Shown: piece by piece, positions 17,533 through 25,947 of the stretch | Layout of the letters: each line of letters begins with the position of its first letter | Numbering within the stretch: the first letter of the stretch is position 1 | Source: Pelagibacteraceae bacterium AG-404-P08 | GTDB taxonomy: Bacteria; Pseudomonadota; Alphaproteobacteria; HIMB59 | DNA length: 64,000 nt | Assembly (NCBI GenBank): GCA_003216195.1 | Contig: QCJF01000008.1 | Location: forward strand, 1 to 64,000 | Direction of reading: 5' to 3' | Translations under genes and position numbers: made by a program | The notes under the pieces: model-generated | Seen by the model: only the letters and a program-made list of their open reading frames with translations | Told to the model about the DNA's origin: nothing | The model's database searches: none

Positions 17533-18042
17533 CAAAGTACCATTATCATTTATTTTTTGTTCATTATAACGATATCCTCTTTCATTTAAGTAAGGAACTA
17601 AATCCTTAAAATTTATGTACGTAAAAGCTGGTATACCTCTCTCAAACTTTAAAGGCTCTACGGTAATAAAAATTTCATCAATTAAATCAGCATATAAAAA
17701 ATAATCATGAACGCTTGTTCCCCCTAAAATTAAAACACTTTCTTTGCAAAGATTTTCAAATTCATCCCACTGATTAATATCTGGATTAAAATAATATTGA
17801 TTTATTGAATTTTTAATTTGTTTGATTTTTTGGTATTTTCTAGAAAAAATAATTCTTGATCTAGACTCGTTTGGATTTAATTCATGAGTCTTTCTGCCCA
17901 TAACTTGCCATTTATGACTCTTTATTAAGTTGTCTAAGTGTTTTTTGTCTTCCAAGCTAGTCCATTCAAATGGATTATCACCAGAATATTTTGCAATAAA
18001 ACCATCGCTTGAACAAGCAAATGCTAAAGTGTATTTAATCAT
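17509..18042 (-). CDS. Dihydrofolate reductase-like protein (DHFR / RibD C-terminal fold)
   Basis: The 177 residues have the DHFR-fold order: an N-terminal strand with SSDGFIAKYSGDNPFEW, WQVMGRKTHE (NADPH-binding region), RIIFSRKYQ, and VLILGGTSVHDYFLYADLID followed by EIFITVEPLKFERGIPAF. The last block is characteristic of the RibD-C/DHFR superfamily. It could be the cell's dihydrofolate reductase or a pterin or flavin-pathway reductase; motifs do not settle it. It lies at the edge of the molybdenum cofactor genes, opposite strand to mobA, and has its own promoter region shared with the divergent permease gene (44 bases). Confidence 0.75.
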   Translation of the reverse strand: MIKYTLAFACSSDGFIAKYSGDNPFEWTSLEDKKHLDNLIKSHKWQVMGRKTHELNPNESRSRIIFSRKYQKIKQIKNSINQYYFNPDINQWDEFENLCKESVLILGGTSVHDYFLYADLIDEIFITVEPLKFERGIPAFTYINFKDLVPYLNERGYRYNEQKINDNGTLLVNFAKT

Positions 18043-18086
18043 TAATTTATTTTATTAATTTTAAGTATAATATTTTATTTCAATAT

Positions 18087-18989
18087 ATGAATTTTTACCT
18101 ACCTATTGCTGAAATATCCATAAATATTTACATATTAATTTCCCTTGGAGTTGGAATTGGTTTTATATCTGGGCTCTTTGGCATAGGTGGAGGTTTTATA
18201 TCCTCTCCTCTTTTGATACTAGTTGGCATTCCTCCAGCTGTTGCAGTTGGAACTACAACTGTTCAAGTATTCGCCTCAACATCAACTGGTGTTGTAAGTC
18301 ATTTTCAAAGAAAAAACATAGACTATCAGATGGGCTTAACAATGGTTATTGGTGGATTAGTGGGGACACTTTTTGGTGTATTAATATTAAATAATTTAAA
18401 AACTATTGGTTTAATTGATAACTATTTAAATAGTATCTATATAATTCTTTTAATTATAACTGCTGTATTTATTCTTTATGAAACAGCTAAAGTTAATATC
18501 GTACATAAAAATAAAAAATTTAAATTACACCAGCATTCTTGGATACATGGACTTCCTTTTAAAATTAAGTATAGAAAATCTAAACTATATATAAGTGTAC
18601 TAGCACCACTTTTAATTGGTTTTTTTATAGGTGTATTGACAGGGCTAACTGGTATTGGTGGTGGCTTTATACTTATTCCATGTATGATTTATTTTTTAGG
18701 TATGAAAACTATTTCAGTAATAGGTACATCTCTATTTAACATCACGATAGTATCCTTTGTATCTTTATTTTTACAGATATACATAAATCAAAATATAGAT
18801 TTTGTATTAGCTTTAGGATTAATAATAAGTAGCTCTATTGGAGCTGCACTAGCTGCAAGGATAGTTGATATACTTGATCAAGAAAATTTAAAGGTAACAT
18901 TTGGTATGTTACTATTAATTATTTCATCATTTTTAGCTTATGATTTATTTAGAACACCTGAGAACTTATTCATTATAAATTATGTATAA
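18087..18989 (+). CDS. TauE/SafE-family membrane permease (probable sulfite/organosulfonate or anion exporter)
   Basis: The 300-residue protein has the duplicated TauE/SafE architecture: GLFGIGGGFISSPLLI in the first half and GLTGIGGGFILIPCMIY in the second, each beginning a bundle of about four transmembrane helices. Members export sulfite, sulfoacetate or related anions. A hydrophilic loop of about 40 residues joins the halves. It overlaps the TIGR02186 gene by 8 bases. I recall this pair as conserved in alphaproteobacteria, but the substrate cannot be read from the sequence. Confidence 0.88.
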   Translation: MNFYLPIAEISINIYILISLGVGIGFISGLFGIGGGFISSPLLILVGIPPAVAVGTTTVQVFASTSTGVVSHFQRKNIDYQMGLTMVIGGLVGTLFGVLILNNLKTIGLIDNYLNSIYIILLIITAVFILYETAKVNIVHKNKKFKLHQHSWIHGLPFKIKYRKSKLYISVLAPLLIGFFIGVLTGLTGIGGGFILIPCMIYFLGMKTISVIGTSLFNITIVSFVSLFLQIYINQNIDFVLALGLIISSSIGAALAARIVDILDQENLKVTFGMLLLIISSFLAYDLFRTPENLFIINYV

Positions 18990-19659
18990 ATATATTTTAA
19001 TAATCATATTTTTTTTTAAAATTGGTTTTGCATCTAATTTTTCCTTAGACCAATTTGAAATTGAAATAAACTCAAATTTTTTAGGAAAAGAAGTGGTTTT
19101 ATTTGGAAATAAAGATAAAGACAGTGATGTCATCTTCATTTTTGAGGGAGAGAATAAAAAAGCTAAATTGACAACAAAAGTTAAAGAGGGTTTTTTATGG
19201 ATTAATGAGACAAAAGAATTGAATAATCAACCTAGTTTTTTTGCAATCTTCACTTCTCCCAAAAAGACTTTGAATGAAATTTTTTTATTTTCTAAATTAA
19301 AGGATAGACATTTACTAATCAGTAATAGTTCTCTAGAACTTCATAAAATAAGAAAAGCAATGAAAGTAAAAAATTTGTACATAGAAGAGGAGCTTGAGAG
19401 TTTAAGTGGAAATTTATTTTTAAAAAAATTTTTGATACCAGATAATATCTCACCTGGAAATATAAAAGTTTATATGTACGAATTAAAAAACAATGAAATT
19501 GTTAAAAAGGTATCTAAAAACTTGCAAATAAAAAAAGGAGGAATTTCATTTAAACTGGAAAAGTTGTTAAAAACTGAGTCTTTTATTTATATTATAATTT
19601 TGATTGCTATATCATTATTGCTTAGTTTAGTTACAAATTTAATATTTAGAAAAAAATGA
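18982..19659 (+). CDS. TIGR02186-family membrane-anchored periplasmic protein
   Basis: The 225 residues have a signal peptide (about 1-17), a periplasmic beta-rich domain and a C-terminal transmembrane helix (about 196-221) ending in a basic RKK. Patterns such as EIEINSNFLGKEVVLFG and the layout match the alphaproteobacterial TIGR02186 (Alph_Pro_TM) family of unknown function, which is typically next to a TauE/SafE permease, as here. It overlaps the permease gene by 8 bases and the usp gene by 4 bases, so the three should be cotranscribed. A role as accessory subunit of the permease is inference. Confidence 0.8.
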   Translation: MYKYILIIIFFFKIGFASNFSLDQFEIEINSNFLGKEVVLFGNKDKDSDVIFIFEGENKKAKLTTKVKEGFLWINETKELNNQPSFFAIFTSPKKTLNEIFLFSKLKDRHLLISNSSLELHKIRKAMKVKNLYIEEELESLSGNLFLKKFLIPDNISPGNIKVYMYELKNNEIVKKVSKNLQIKKGGISFKLEKLLKTESFIYIIILIAISLLLSLVTNLIFRKK

Positions 19660-20135
19660 AAAAAAATGATAATAGAAATTATTTTGTAGTTATTGATCAA
19701 AGTGCTGAAATGTGGACTGCAGTTAAATTTGCTATAAGGAGAGCAAAAATAACTAAATCTAATATTACTACTGTTAGCTTTATTCAAAGTGCAAGTGAAG
19801 GTATGATGCTTACATCAGGGGCTGAAAAAATTTTGGATAAAGATCAGGTCATAACCGAAAAATTAAAACATAAAGAGGTGCATAACTTCATCTCAGATAA
19901 ATCAAAAATTAAAGCAAAATCCGAAATATTTAAATATAATGAGATTGATGAGTTTATAAGTTTCTTAAATAAATATTCATCTAACTCAACTATTATTCTA
20001 GCTACAAGTAAAGATATAGGCAAACCAGGGCCTTTAATTGACAAACTTATATATGAAAAATCTAATTCGTTACATTGCCCTCTTGTTATAATTAATGGTA
20101 ATCTCGATGATAAAGATATTGAGAAGATTATTTAG
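19656..20135 (+). CDS. Universal stress protein (UspA family)
   Basis: The 159-residue protein begins with YFVVIDQSAEMWTAVKFAIR, the UspA first strand and helix, then a long variable middle and a C-terminal segment STIILATSKDIGKPGPLIDK followed by SLHCPLVII, which is the place of the usual nucleotide-binding GxxG(9x)GS motif; the glycines are only partly conserved. It overlaps the TIGR02186 gene by 4 bases. Its TAG stop at 20133 is followed in the same frame by the DUF2256 reading frame without a gap. Confidence 0.8.
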   Translation: MKKNDNRNYFVVIDQSAEMWTAVKFAIRRAKITKSNITTVSFIQSASEGMMLTSGAEKILDKDQVITEKLKHKEVHNFISDKSKIKAKSEIFKYNEIDEFISFLNKYSSNSTIILATSKDIGKPGPLIDKLIYEKSNSLHCPLVIINGNLDDKDIEKII

Positions 20136-20279
20136 CTGAATAAAAAAGATTTTAAAATTTGTGTCGTATGCCAAAGACCATTTAATTGGAGAAAGAAATG
20201 GGAAAAAGTATGGAATGATGTTAAATATTGTTCAGAAAAATGTCGAAGGTCAAAATCAAAAATAATAAAGAAAAGATAG
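20136..20279 (+). CDS. DUF2256 zinc-ribbon-like mini-protein, non-canonical CTG start or readthrough product
   Basis: The 47 codons from 20136 encode [18 protein letters not shown] then [10 protein letters not shown], the complete DUF2256 pattern with two Cys pairs (likely metal-binding) around a Trp/Lys-rich core. There is no ATG, GTG or TTG before the conserved part: the frame opens directly after the usp stop with CTG. A GAGAAG at 20121-20126 sits 9 bases before the CTG and could serve as ribosome-binding site. Because the frame is the same as usp, stop-codon readthrough would give a Usp-DUF2256 fusion. Function of the family is unknown. The 3' end overlaps pyrE by 40 bases in another frame. 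Confidence 0.8.
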   Translation: MNKKDFKICVVCQRPFNWRKKWEKVWNDVKYCSEKCRRSKSKIIKKR

Positions 20280-20884
20280 CAAACTTACTGTTAAGTATTG
20301 GATGCGTTAATATTAACTTCAAAAAACAATTTACTCTTACATCCGGCAAAAAAAGTCCTGTTTATGTTGATTGTAGAAAATTAATTTCATTTCCAAAAGA
20401 AAGAGAATTAATTATTAATGAAATGAGCAAACAAATTAAATCGAAGTATAAAGATAATTCGACTATTATTGCTGGAGGCGAAACTGCTGGTATTCCCTAC
20501 TCTTCCTTTCTTTGTCAAAAGATGAAATATCCAATGATATACATAAGAAAGAGTCCTAAAGGGTTTGGAAAAGGTAAGTTAATAGAAGGAGAGTTTAAAA
20601 AGAATACTCAGTCAATATTAGTAGAAGACATGGCTACTGATGGAGGAAGTAAAATACACTTCATAAAAGCTTTAAGACAAAATGAACTTAAAGTTAAAGA
20701 TATTTATGTAGTTTTTTACTATGGTATTTACCCAAAAGCAAAAAAAAATATATCTAAAATGAAAGTGAATTTAAATTATCTCACATCCTGGAGAGATATA
20801 TTAACTATTTCTCCAAATTACATTTCAGATAAAGATTACGATAATTTAAAAAGTTATTTAGAGTCTATTTCAAGTGGAAAATAA
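20240..20884 (+). CDS. pyrE: Orotate phosphoribosyltransferase
   Basis: PyrE joins orotate and PRPP to make OMP in pyrimidine synthesis. The PRPP-binding motif [12 protein letters not shown] and the N-terminal [17 protein letters not shown] match the family. I choose the ATG at 20240 ([12 protein letters not shown]), giving 214 residues; an in-frame ATG at 20228 also exists. Either start lies inside the DUF2256 gene. The last 11 bases overlap the next gene, so translation is probably coupled. Confidence 0.92.
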   Translation: MSKVKIKNNKEKIANLLLSIGCVNINFKKQFTLTSGKKSPVYVDCRKLISFPKERELIINEMSKQIKSKYKDNSTIIAGGETAGIPYSSFLCQKMKYPMIYIRKSPKGFGKGKLIEGEFKKNTQSILVEDMATDGGSKIHFIKALRQNELKVKDIYVVFYYGIYPKAKKNISKMKVNLNYLTSWRDILTISPNYISDKDYDNLKSYLESISSGK

Positions 20885-21329
20885 AATTATTAGTGTTGTT
20901 TCTGGAGGGTTTGACCCTATCCATCCTGGGCATATTATGATGATGAAAGAATGTTTAGAGTTTTCTAATTATTTAATTGTTGGTGTAAATTCTAATAAAT
21001 GGTTAATTGATAAAAAAGGAAATTTTTTTATGGATATTCAACATAGAATGTATGTTGTTGATAGCTTAAAAGTGGTAAATGAAGCTATGGAATTTGAAGA
21101 TGATGAAAATGGAAGTGCAAATAATTTGTTAATTCAAATAAGAAATAAATATCCAAATGAAAAAATTATTTTTGCTAATGGTGGTGATAGATCAGACACT
21201 TCTAAAATTTTAGAGTATGAAACAGCAAAGAAATATAATATTGAATTAAAATTCGGTGTTGGTGGCAATCACAAAGAGTCCTCCAGTTCTGATTTGCTAA
21301 AAAGATGGAGTGAATACTCTAAAAACTAA
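20874..21329 (+). CDS. Cytidylyltransferase-like nucleotidyltransferase
   Basis: The 151-residue protein starts with GTG inside the pyrE end and has VVSGGFDPIHPGHIMMMKEC, the HxGH nucleotide-binding motif of the cytidylyltransferase/PPAT superfamily, then LIVGVNSNKWL and RMYVVDSLKVV. The C-terminal SSSSDLLKRW is in the place of the usual ISSTxIR motif. Such proteins activate polyol phosphates, sugars or pantetheine phosphate with CTP or ATP; the size suggests a glycerol-3-phosphate cytidylyltransferase or RfaE-like domain, but the substrate is not evident. Its end overlaps pdxH by 4 bases tail to tail. Confidence 0.8.
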   Translation: MENKIISVVSGGFDPIHPGHIMMMKECLEFSNYLIVGVNSNKWLIDKKGNFFMDIQHRMYVVDSLKVVNEAMEFEDDENGSANNLLIQIRNKYPNEKIIFANGGDRSDTSKILEYETAKKYNIELKFGVGGNHKESSSSDLLKRWSEYSKN

Positions 21330-21913
21330 GGGCTAAGGATATACGATACCCAATCTTTATCTTTAAACTCAAAGACTTCTCTTTTGTGAATTCTATGAGG
21401 CATATCCTCCCAAAACTCGATTTTTGAATATTTTACTATAAAACCTCCCCAGTAATCAGGACGAGGGAAACTTTCTTTTTCAGGATATTTATCTTTATAA
21501 AATTGAATTTTATTCTCTAAATCATCTCGTGATTTTAAGACCTTTGATTGATTAGAAGCCCACGCTCCTATTCGACTTAAATAATGTCTTGAATTAAAAT
21601 ATTTATCAGATGTTTCTTTTGAGACTTTTTCGACTTTACCCTCTATTCTTATTTGCCTTAACAAGGACTTCCAATGAAAATTTAGGCAAACATTGGTATT
21701 TTTTAAAATGTCATTCCCTTTATTACTCTCGTAATTTGTGTAAAAAATAAAACCTTCATCATTATAATCTTTTAATAGAACCATCCTTGAGTGAGGGGTA
21801 TTTTTATCGTCAACTGTCGATAGACACATCGCATTAGGATCGTTGATCTCTTTTTTAGTGGCTAAATCAAACCATTCTTTAAACTTAATAATTGGATTTA
21901 ATTTATCTGACAT
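21326..21913 (-). CDS. pdxH: Pyridoxamine 5'-phosphate oxidase
   Basis: The 195-residue FMN enzyme makes pyridoxal phosphate from PNP or PMP. It has AMCLSTVDDKNTPHSRMVLLK (FMN site), SRIGAWASNQS and the family signature RPDYWGGF, followed by IEFWEDMPHRIHKREVFE. The final residues are YILSP, where most members end in RLxP, a small deviation. It is divergent from fabI with 31 bases between starts. Confidence 0.93.
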   Translation of the reverse strand: MSDKLNPIIKFKEWFDLATKKEINDPNAMCLSTVDDKNTPHSRMVLLKDYNDEGFIFYTNYESNKGNDILKNTNVCLNFHWKSLLRQIRIEGKVEKVSKETSDKYFNSRHYLSRIGAWASNQSKVLKSRDDLENKIQFYKDKYPEKESFPRPDYWGGFIVKYSKIEFWEDMPHRIHKREVFEFKDKDWVSYILSP

Positions 21914-21944
21914 GGTATGAGTATTATATTAATTTTAGCAAAAA

Positions 21945-22766
21945 ATGGATTTAAAAAATAAAAAAGGACTAATAATGGGAGTGGCTAATGATAAGTCCAT
22001 TGCCTGGGGTATAGCTCAACAATGTGCAAATTTTGGTGCTGAATTAGCATTTACTTATCAAAATGATCTTCTATTAAAAAGAATAGATCCTTTAGCTAAA
22101 TCTGTAGGTTCTAATTTATTGATACAGTGTGATGTTAGTGATGAAGGATCAGTAAAAAATGCTTTTGAAAAAATTAAAGATAAATGGGGAAAATTGGATT
22201 TTTTTGTTCACGCTGTTGCTTTTGCAGATAAAAATGAGCTTAGAGGTAAGTATGTTGATACTTCTAAAGAAAATTTCTTAAATAGTTTAAATGTTTCTTG
22301 TTATTCCTTCACAGAGTCTTGTAAATATTGCTATGATTTAATGGACAATGGTGGGAGTATTTTAACGTTAACTTACTATGGAGCAGAGCAAGTTATGCCA
22401 CATTATAATGTAATGGGAGTCGCTAAATCAGCACTTGAGGCTTCCGTAAAGTATCTTGCTGTTGATATGGGAGATAAAAATATTAGGGTTAATGCTATAT
22501 CCGCAGGCCCAATTAAAACTCTTGCAGCATCTGGTATTGGTGATTTTAGATTTATTTTAAAATGGAATGAACTAAATTCTCCATTAAAGAGAAATGTAAC
22601 ACTAGAGGATGTTGGTAACACGGGAGTCTATCTTTTGAGCGACCTTTCATCTGGTGTAACTGGAGAAATCCACCATGTTGATTGTGGTTATCATACAGTT
22701 GGAATGGTAGCAGTTGATGAAGCTGAAGGTGTAGCAGGATTGTTAAATGAGTTTAGTAAAAAATAA
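21945..22766 (+). CDS. fabI: Enoyl-ACP reductase (NADH), FabI type
   Basis: The 273 residues form a short-chain dehydrogenase fold of the FabI type: NADH motif GVANDKSIAWGIAQ near residue 12, active site with Tyr144/Tyr145 and the Tyr154-x6-Lys161 pair in YNVMGVAK, and AISAGPIKTLAASGI. FabI performs the last reduction of each fatty-acid elongation cycle. It starts a fabI-aroC pair with 7 bases between the genes. Confidence 0.95.
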   Translation: MDLKNKKGLIMGVANDKSIAWGIAQQCANFGAELAFTYQNDLLLKRIDPLAKSVGSNLLIQCDVSDEGSVKNAFEKIKDKWGKLDFFVHAVAFADKNELRGKYVDTSKENFLNSLNVSCYSFTESCKYCYDLMDNGGSILTLTYYGAEQVMPHYNVMGVAKSALEASVKYLAVDMGDKNIRVNAISAGPIKTLAASGIGDFRFILKWNELNSPLKRNVTLEDVGNTGVYLLSDLSSGVTGEIHHVDCGYHTVGMVAVDEAEGVAGLLNEFSKK

Positions 22767-22773
22767 TTAGTTC

Positions 22774-23856
22774 ATGTCACACAATTCTTTTGGAAATTTA
22801 TTAAAGTTTACTACTTGGGGAGAAAGTCATGGAGAAGCATTAGGTTGTGTCGTTGATGGTTTTCCAGCAGGAATACCTATTAACACAAAATATATTCAAA
22901 CAAGACTAGATTTAAGAAAACCAGGACAGTCAAAATTTACAACACAAAGAAAAGAGAAAGATGAAGTCAATATACTCTCTGGAGTTTTTAACGGAAAAAG
23001 CACTGGTGCTCCGATATCAATGATAATTTATAACTCTGATCAAAGAAGTAAGGACTATTCAGAAATTAAAAATAAATTTAGACCTGGTCATGCCGATTAC
23101 ACATATTTTATGAAATATAAAAATTATGATTATAGAGGTGGAGGAAGGTCTAGTGCGAGGGAAACTGCTATGAGAGTTGCTGCAGGTGCTCTTGCAGAAC
23201 TTCTTATAAAAAAAATTTCAAAAAATAAAATAAATGTTACGAGTGCTGTCATTCAAATAGGCAATGAGAAGATAGAGAACACAACTTGGAATAATAATTT
23301 TATTAATAAAAATCCTTTTTTCTCACCAAAAAAATCTATCCTAAAAAAATGGGAAGATCTGATACTTACTCACCGAAAAAAGGGTTCATCTCTTGGTGCT
23401 GTAATTGAAGTTAGAGTCTCAAATTGTCCTGTAGGTATAGGAGAGCCAATATATCAAAAACTTGACTCTGAGTTATCAAAAGCGATTATGAGCATTAATG
23501 CCGTAAAAGGTATAGAGTTTGGTACAGGTTTTGATTTAGTAAATTATGACGGCACGAATGGATCTGATCAAATTAATTTCAAAAACAAGAAAATTAATTT
23601 TCATACTAACCATGCAGGAGGAATATTAGGTGGTATTTCATCAGGACAAGATATTATTTTTAGATATATTGTAAAACCAACTAGCTCAGTATTAAGTGAA
23701 AAAAACACTGTTACAAAGAATTTTAAAAATACAAAAATAAAAACTAAAGGACGTCATGATCCTTGTGTGGGTATTAGGGCAGTGCCAGTAGGAATCGCTA
23801 TGACTAATTTTGTGATTGCAGATTTGCTATTAATTCATAAATCTAAATCACTTTAA
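22774..23856 (+). CDS. aroC: Chorismate synthase
   Basis: The 360-residue protein matches AroC: FTTWGESHGEALGCVVDGFPAG at the start, RPGHADYTYFMKY, DYRGGGRSSARETAMRVAAG, and the C-terminal GRHDPCVGIRAVPV, covering the FMN-binding and signature regions. It converts EPSP to chorismate for aromatic amino acids and folate. It follows fabI by 7 bases and overlaps the dxs end by 9 bases tail to tail. Confidence 0.97.
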   Translation: MSHNSFGNLLKFTTWGESHGEALGCVVDGFPAGIPINTKYIQTRLDLRKPGQSKFTTQRKEKDEVNILSGVFNGKSTGAPISMIIYNSDQRSKDYSEIKNKFRPGHADYTYFMKYKNYDYRGGGRSSARETAMRVAAGALAELLIKKISKNKINVTSAVIQIGNEKIENTTWNNNFINKNPFFSPKKSILKKWEDLILTHRKKGSSLGAVIEVRVSNCPVGIGEPIYQKLDSELSKAIMSINAVKGIEFGTGFDLVNYDGTNGSDQINFKNKKINFHTNHAGGILGGISSGQDIIFRYIVKPTSSVLSEKNTVTKNFKNTKIKTKGRHDPCVGIRAVPVGIAMTNFVIADLLLIHKSKSL

Positions 23857-25713
23857 AAACTTTATTAGCTTTTCATATATTATTTTTGGAGAAATACCTG
23901 ATTTAGAATATTGATCTTCAATGTCAGATTGATCAATAAATTCATCTTTCATAAAAAAATTTAATATTTTTGGTGTATTGCTTATTTTATTTATTAGAAA
24001 GTCATTGACCTGACTAGAGAAACCCCCGATTGCATTCTCCTCAATAGTGACAAAAATGTCATGATTTTTCGAGAGTTTTTGTATTAATTTAACATCAATT
24101 GGTTTTGCAAATCTCATATCTATTATGGAACAGTCCAATTTATAATTTTTTTTAATAAGCTCGGAAATTTCTAATACTTTTTTTAACCTCGTTCCTAAAT
24201 TAAGAAAGGCAATTTTTTTTCCATTTTTTATAATCTTTCCTTTTCCTATTATTATTTTTTGAAATTTATCATTATTTTTATATTCATGTGCGAGATCTCT
24301 TGGATACCTAATTGCAGATGGTTTGTTATTAATAGACAATGCAAAATTGATCATATTTTTTAATTCCTCACCGCTAGACGGTGCCATAACAACAAAATTT
24401 GGAAGGCAGCAGAGGTAACTGAGATCAAAAGATCCAGCATGTGTAGCACCATCAGCACCTACAAAGCCAGATCTATCAATTAAAAATCTAACTGGCAATG
24501 ACTGTATAGCAATGTCATGTACAACTTGATCATAAGCTCTTTGGAGAAAAGTTGAATAAATTGCAACAAAAGGTTTAATGGACTCTGTTGTCATACCTCC
24601 AGCAAAAGTAACAGCATGCTGTTCAGCTATTCCTACATCATAAAATCTAGAAGGATATTTTTCTTTAAACTTATCAAGGCCTGTTCCTGAGGGCATAGCT
24701 GCAGTTATTGCTACAATTTTTTTATCTTTTTTTGCTAATTTTAAAATAGTGTCACTCACTACATTAGTGTACGTAACAAGTTTAGATTTATTTTGTAAAC
24801 CTGTTTTAACATCAAATGATGATACACCATGAAATTTATCTTTTGATAACTCAGCAGGTTTATAACCTCTACCCTTCTGGGTAATTAAATGTAGAAATAC
24901 TGGGCCATGTAATTCTTTTTTTTTGTATTTCTTAAATAATTGAACTAAAAGCTTTAAATTATGACCATCAACAGGTCCTAAATAATTTAAACCCAGTTCT
25001 TCAAATAGAGTATTGCCTGTAAGATAACCTTTAAAATAACCCTCTGTTTTTTTTGCAAATTCTCCAACTTCACTTGGAAGTCTTTTAGTAAAGTTTTTAA
25101 TAATATCTCTAAAACCCTCATATGATTTTGAACTCAATAAATTAACAAGATATTTACTCATAGCACCAACAGGTTCAGCTATAGACATCTCGTTATCATT
25201 CAGAATTATTAGAGAATTTTTATTTAGGTGTCCTAAATTGTTTAACCCTTCAAAAGCCATTCCTGCACTAATTGCTCCATCACCTATAACACTAATAACG
25301 TCAAAATCCTTATTTAATAAATCCCTTGCAGCTGTGATACCAAGACTAGCAGAAATTGAAGTTGAGCTATGTGCTGCACCAAATGGGTCATATACACTCT
25401 CTGATCTTTTCGTAAAACCAGATATTCCATTTTTTTTTCTTAAAGAATGTATTTTATTTTTTCTACCCGTAAGGATTTTATGAGGGTATGTTTGATGACC
25501 AACATCCCAAATTATTTTATCAGCTGGTGTATTAAATACGTAATGTAAAGCAACTGTCAGTTCCACAACACCAAGACTGGCACCTAAATGTCCGCCAGTT
25601 TTTGATACTGTTTCAATTGTATAATCTCTTAATTCATCATTAAGTTTTTGTAATTCAATAAATGATAATTTTTTTAAATCTTTAGGTAATTTGACTTTAC
25701 TTAAAACTGACAT
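23848..25713 (-). CDS. dxs: 1-deoxy-D-xylulose-5-phosphate synthase
   Basis: The 621-residue thiamine diphosphate enzyme condenses pyruvate and glyceraldehyde 3-phosphate in the MEP isoprenoid pathway. It has GHLGASLGVVELTVALHYVF, DVGHQTYPHKILTGR, the TPP motif GDGAISAGMAFEG with NDNEMSI, and the transketolase pyrimidine-binding domain with FYDVGIAEQHAVTFAGGM. It lies 9 bases downstream of xseB, a common alphaproteobacterial order, as last gene of the long minus-strand run from mraZ. Confidence 0.97.
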   Translation of the reverse strand: MSVLSKVKLPKDLKKLSFIELQKLNDELRDYTIETVSKTGGHLGASLGVVELTVALHYVFNTPADKIIWDVGHQTYPHKILTGRKNKIHSLRKKNGISGFTKRSESVYDPFGAAHSSTSISASLGITAARDLLNKDFDVISVIGDGAISAGMAFEGLNNLGHLNKNSLIILNDNEMSIAEPVGAMSKYLVNLLSSKSYEGFRDIIKNFTKRLPSEVGEFAKKTEGYFKGYLTGNTLFEELGLNYLGPVDGHNLKLLVQLFKKYKKKELHGPVFLHLITQKGRGYKPAELSKDKFHGVSSFDVKTGLQNKSKLVTYTNVVSDTILKLAKKDKKIVAITAAMPSGTGLDKFKEKYPSRFYDVGIAEQHAVTFAGGMTTESIKPFVAIYSTFLQRAYDQVVHDIAIQSLPVRFLIDRSGFVGADGATHAGSFDLSYLCCLPNFVVMAPSSGEELKNMINFALSINNKPSAIRYPRDLAHEYKNNDKFQKIIIGKGKIIKNGKKIAFLNLGTRLKKVLEISELIKKNYKLDCSIIDMRFAKPIDVKLIQKLSKNHDIFVTIEENAIGGFSSQVNDFLINKISNTPKILNFFMKDEFIDQSDIEDQYSKSGISPKIIYEKLIKFLK

Positions 25714-25722
25714 AAATATTAA

Positions 25723-25947
25723 TTACTGAAATTCTGTTGATGAAAGTGATTTGTTCTTTTTTACAATTTTATCAATTTTAATTTTTGCAGATTTTAATTT
25801 TTCTTCACAGTATTCTTTTAATTCTATGCCCTCCTCAAATAACTTGATACTTTCTTCAAGAGGCGTTTCTTCATTTTCTAATAAATCTGATATTTGTTCT
25901 AATCTTTTAAGTGCACTTTCAAAATTTTTTTCAGCTTTTTTATTCAT
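25723..25947 (-). CDS. xseB: Exodeoxyribonuclease VII small subunit
   Basis: The 74-residue protein has the XseB pattern FESALKRLEQISDLLENEET followed by PLEESIKLFEEGIEL and a charged tail. It binds the large subunit XseA, which is not in this window, to degrade single-stranded DNA. It overlaps the upstream HDAC-like gene by 8 bases and precedes dxs by 9 bases. Confidence 0.9.
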   Translation of the reverse strand: MNKKAEKNFESALKRLEQISDLLENEETPLEESIKLFEEGIELKEYCEEKLKSAKIKIDKIVKKNKSLSSTEFQ

